From contig CAMOFS010000085.1 in assembly GCA_946613735.1 (NCBI GenBank), positions 1 to 6,776 of the forward strand: a stretch of 6,776 nucleotides of DNA, in the 5' to 3' direction. The stretch is from an uncultured Lachnospiraceae bacterium. GTDB lineage: Bacteria; Bacillota_A; Clostridia; Lachnospirales; Lachnospiraceae. The position numbers and the translations under genes are program-made. Shown one piece after another: positions 6,727 to 6,776 of the stretch. Positions within the stretch are counted from its first letter, which is position 1; every line of letters starts with the position of its first letter. Under the pieces are notes generated by a model. That model saw nothing but the letters and a program-made list of their open reading frames with translations, made no database searches and was not told the DNA's origin.

Positions 6727-6776
6727 GTAGGCGTAGCGTAGCTGGATAACGCATCAGACTCCGACTCTGAAGATCG
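6727..6776 (+). tRNA. tRNA-Arg, anticodon CCG, 3' end beyond the window
   Basis: The 5' part of a tRNA folds cleanly. The acceptor strand is GTAGGCG (6727-6733), followed by TA. The D stem is GCGT/ACGC (6736-6739 with 6749-6752) around loop AGCTGGATA. The anticodon stem is TCAGA/TCTGA (6754-6758 with 6766-6770), with loop CTCCGAC placing CCG at 6761-6763. Variable bases AGATC follow, and the first base of the T stem is the last base of the window. CCG reads the arginine codon CGG. The T arm and the 3' acceptor strand are missing because the window ends; an intact gene should close with CGCCTAC. Confidence 0.93.

Overview
The window looks like a stretch of chromosome from a Gram-positive anaerobe of the class Clostridia, most likely a Lachnospiraceae-type bacterium. 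This is inferred from the style of the genes: large membrane-bound hybrid histidine kinases with HPt tails, strong AGGAGG-type ribosome binding sites, and a sigma-A-type promoter in front of a tRNA gene. The GC content appears moderate. No species can be named from sequence reading alone. All genes lie on the + strand, and no mobile element, CRISPR array or phage gene was seen.

Layout: positions 1-913 hold the 3' part of a hybrid histidine kinase, cut by the left edge: the end of its ATPase domain, a degenerate receiver, then an intact receiver. It overlaps by 4 bases (ATGA) a complete 1128-residue hybrid kinase (910-4296). That kinase reads: six membrane segments, HisKA, HATPase, receiver, a DegV/EDD-type lipid-binding domain, an acidic linker, HPt, and a small helical tail. 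An amino acid:sodium symporter of the AGCS family follows (4286-5812), overlapping the kinase by 11 bases. After 48 bases containing a small palindrome comes a two-receiver protein (5861-6670) whose first receiver is degenerate and which has no output domain. Last is a tRNA-Arg(CCG) gene with its own promoter, cut by the right edge.

How it may work together: the two kinases and the symporter overlap and are almost certainly co-transcribed and translationally coupled; the receiver protein may be co-transcribed or may have its own weak promoter. All the parts of a His-Asp-His-Asp phosphorelay are present (kinase His, receiver Asp, HPt His, stand-alone receiver Asp), but no DNA-binding or enzymatic output domain lies in the window. 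The most unusual part is the DegV domain inside the second kinase. DegV/FakB proteins bind fatty acids, so the kinase could combine a membrane sensor with a cytosolic lipid sensor. Its link to amino acid uptake through the embedded symporter is inference from gene order only.
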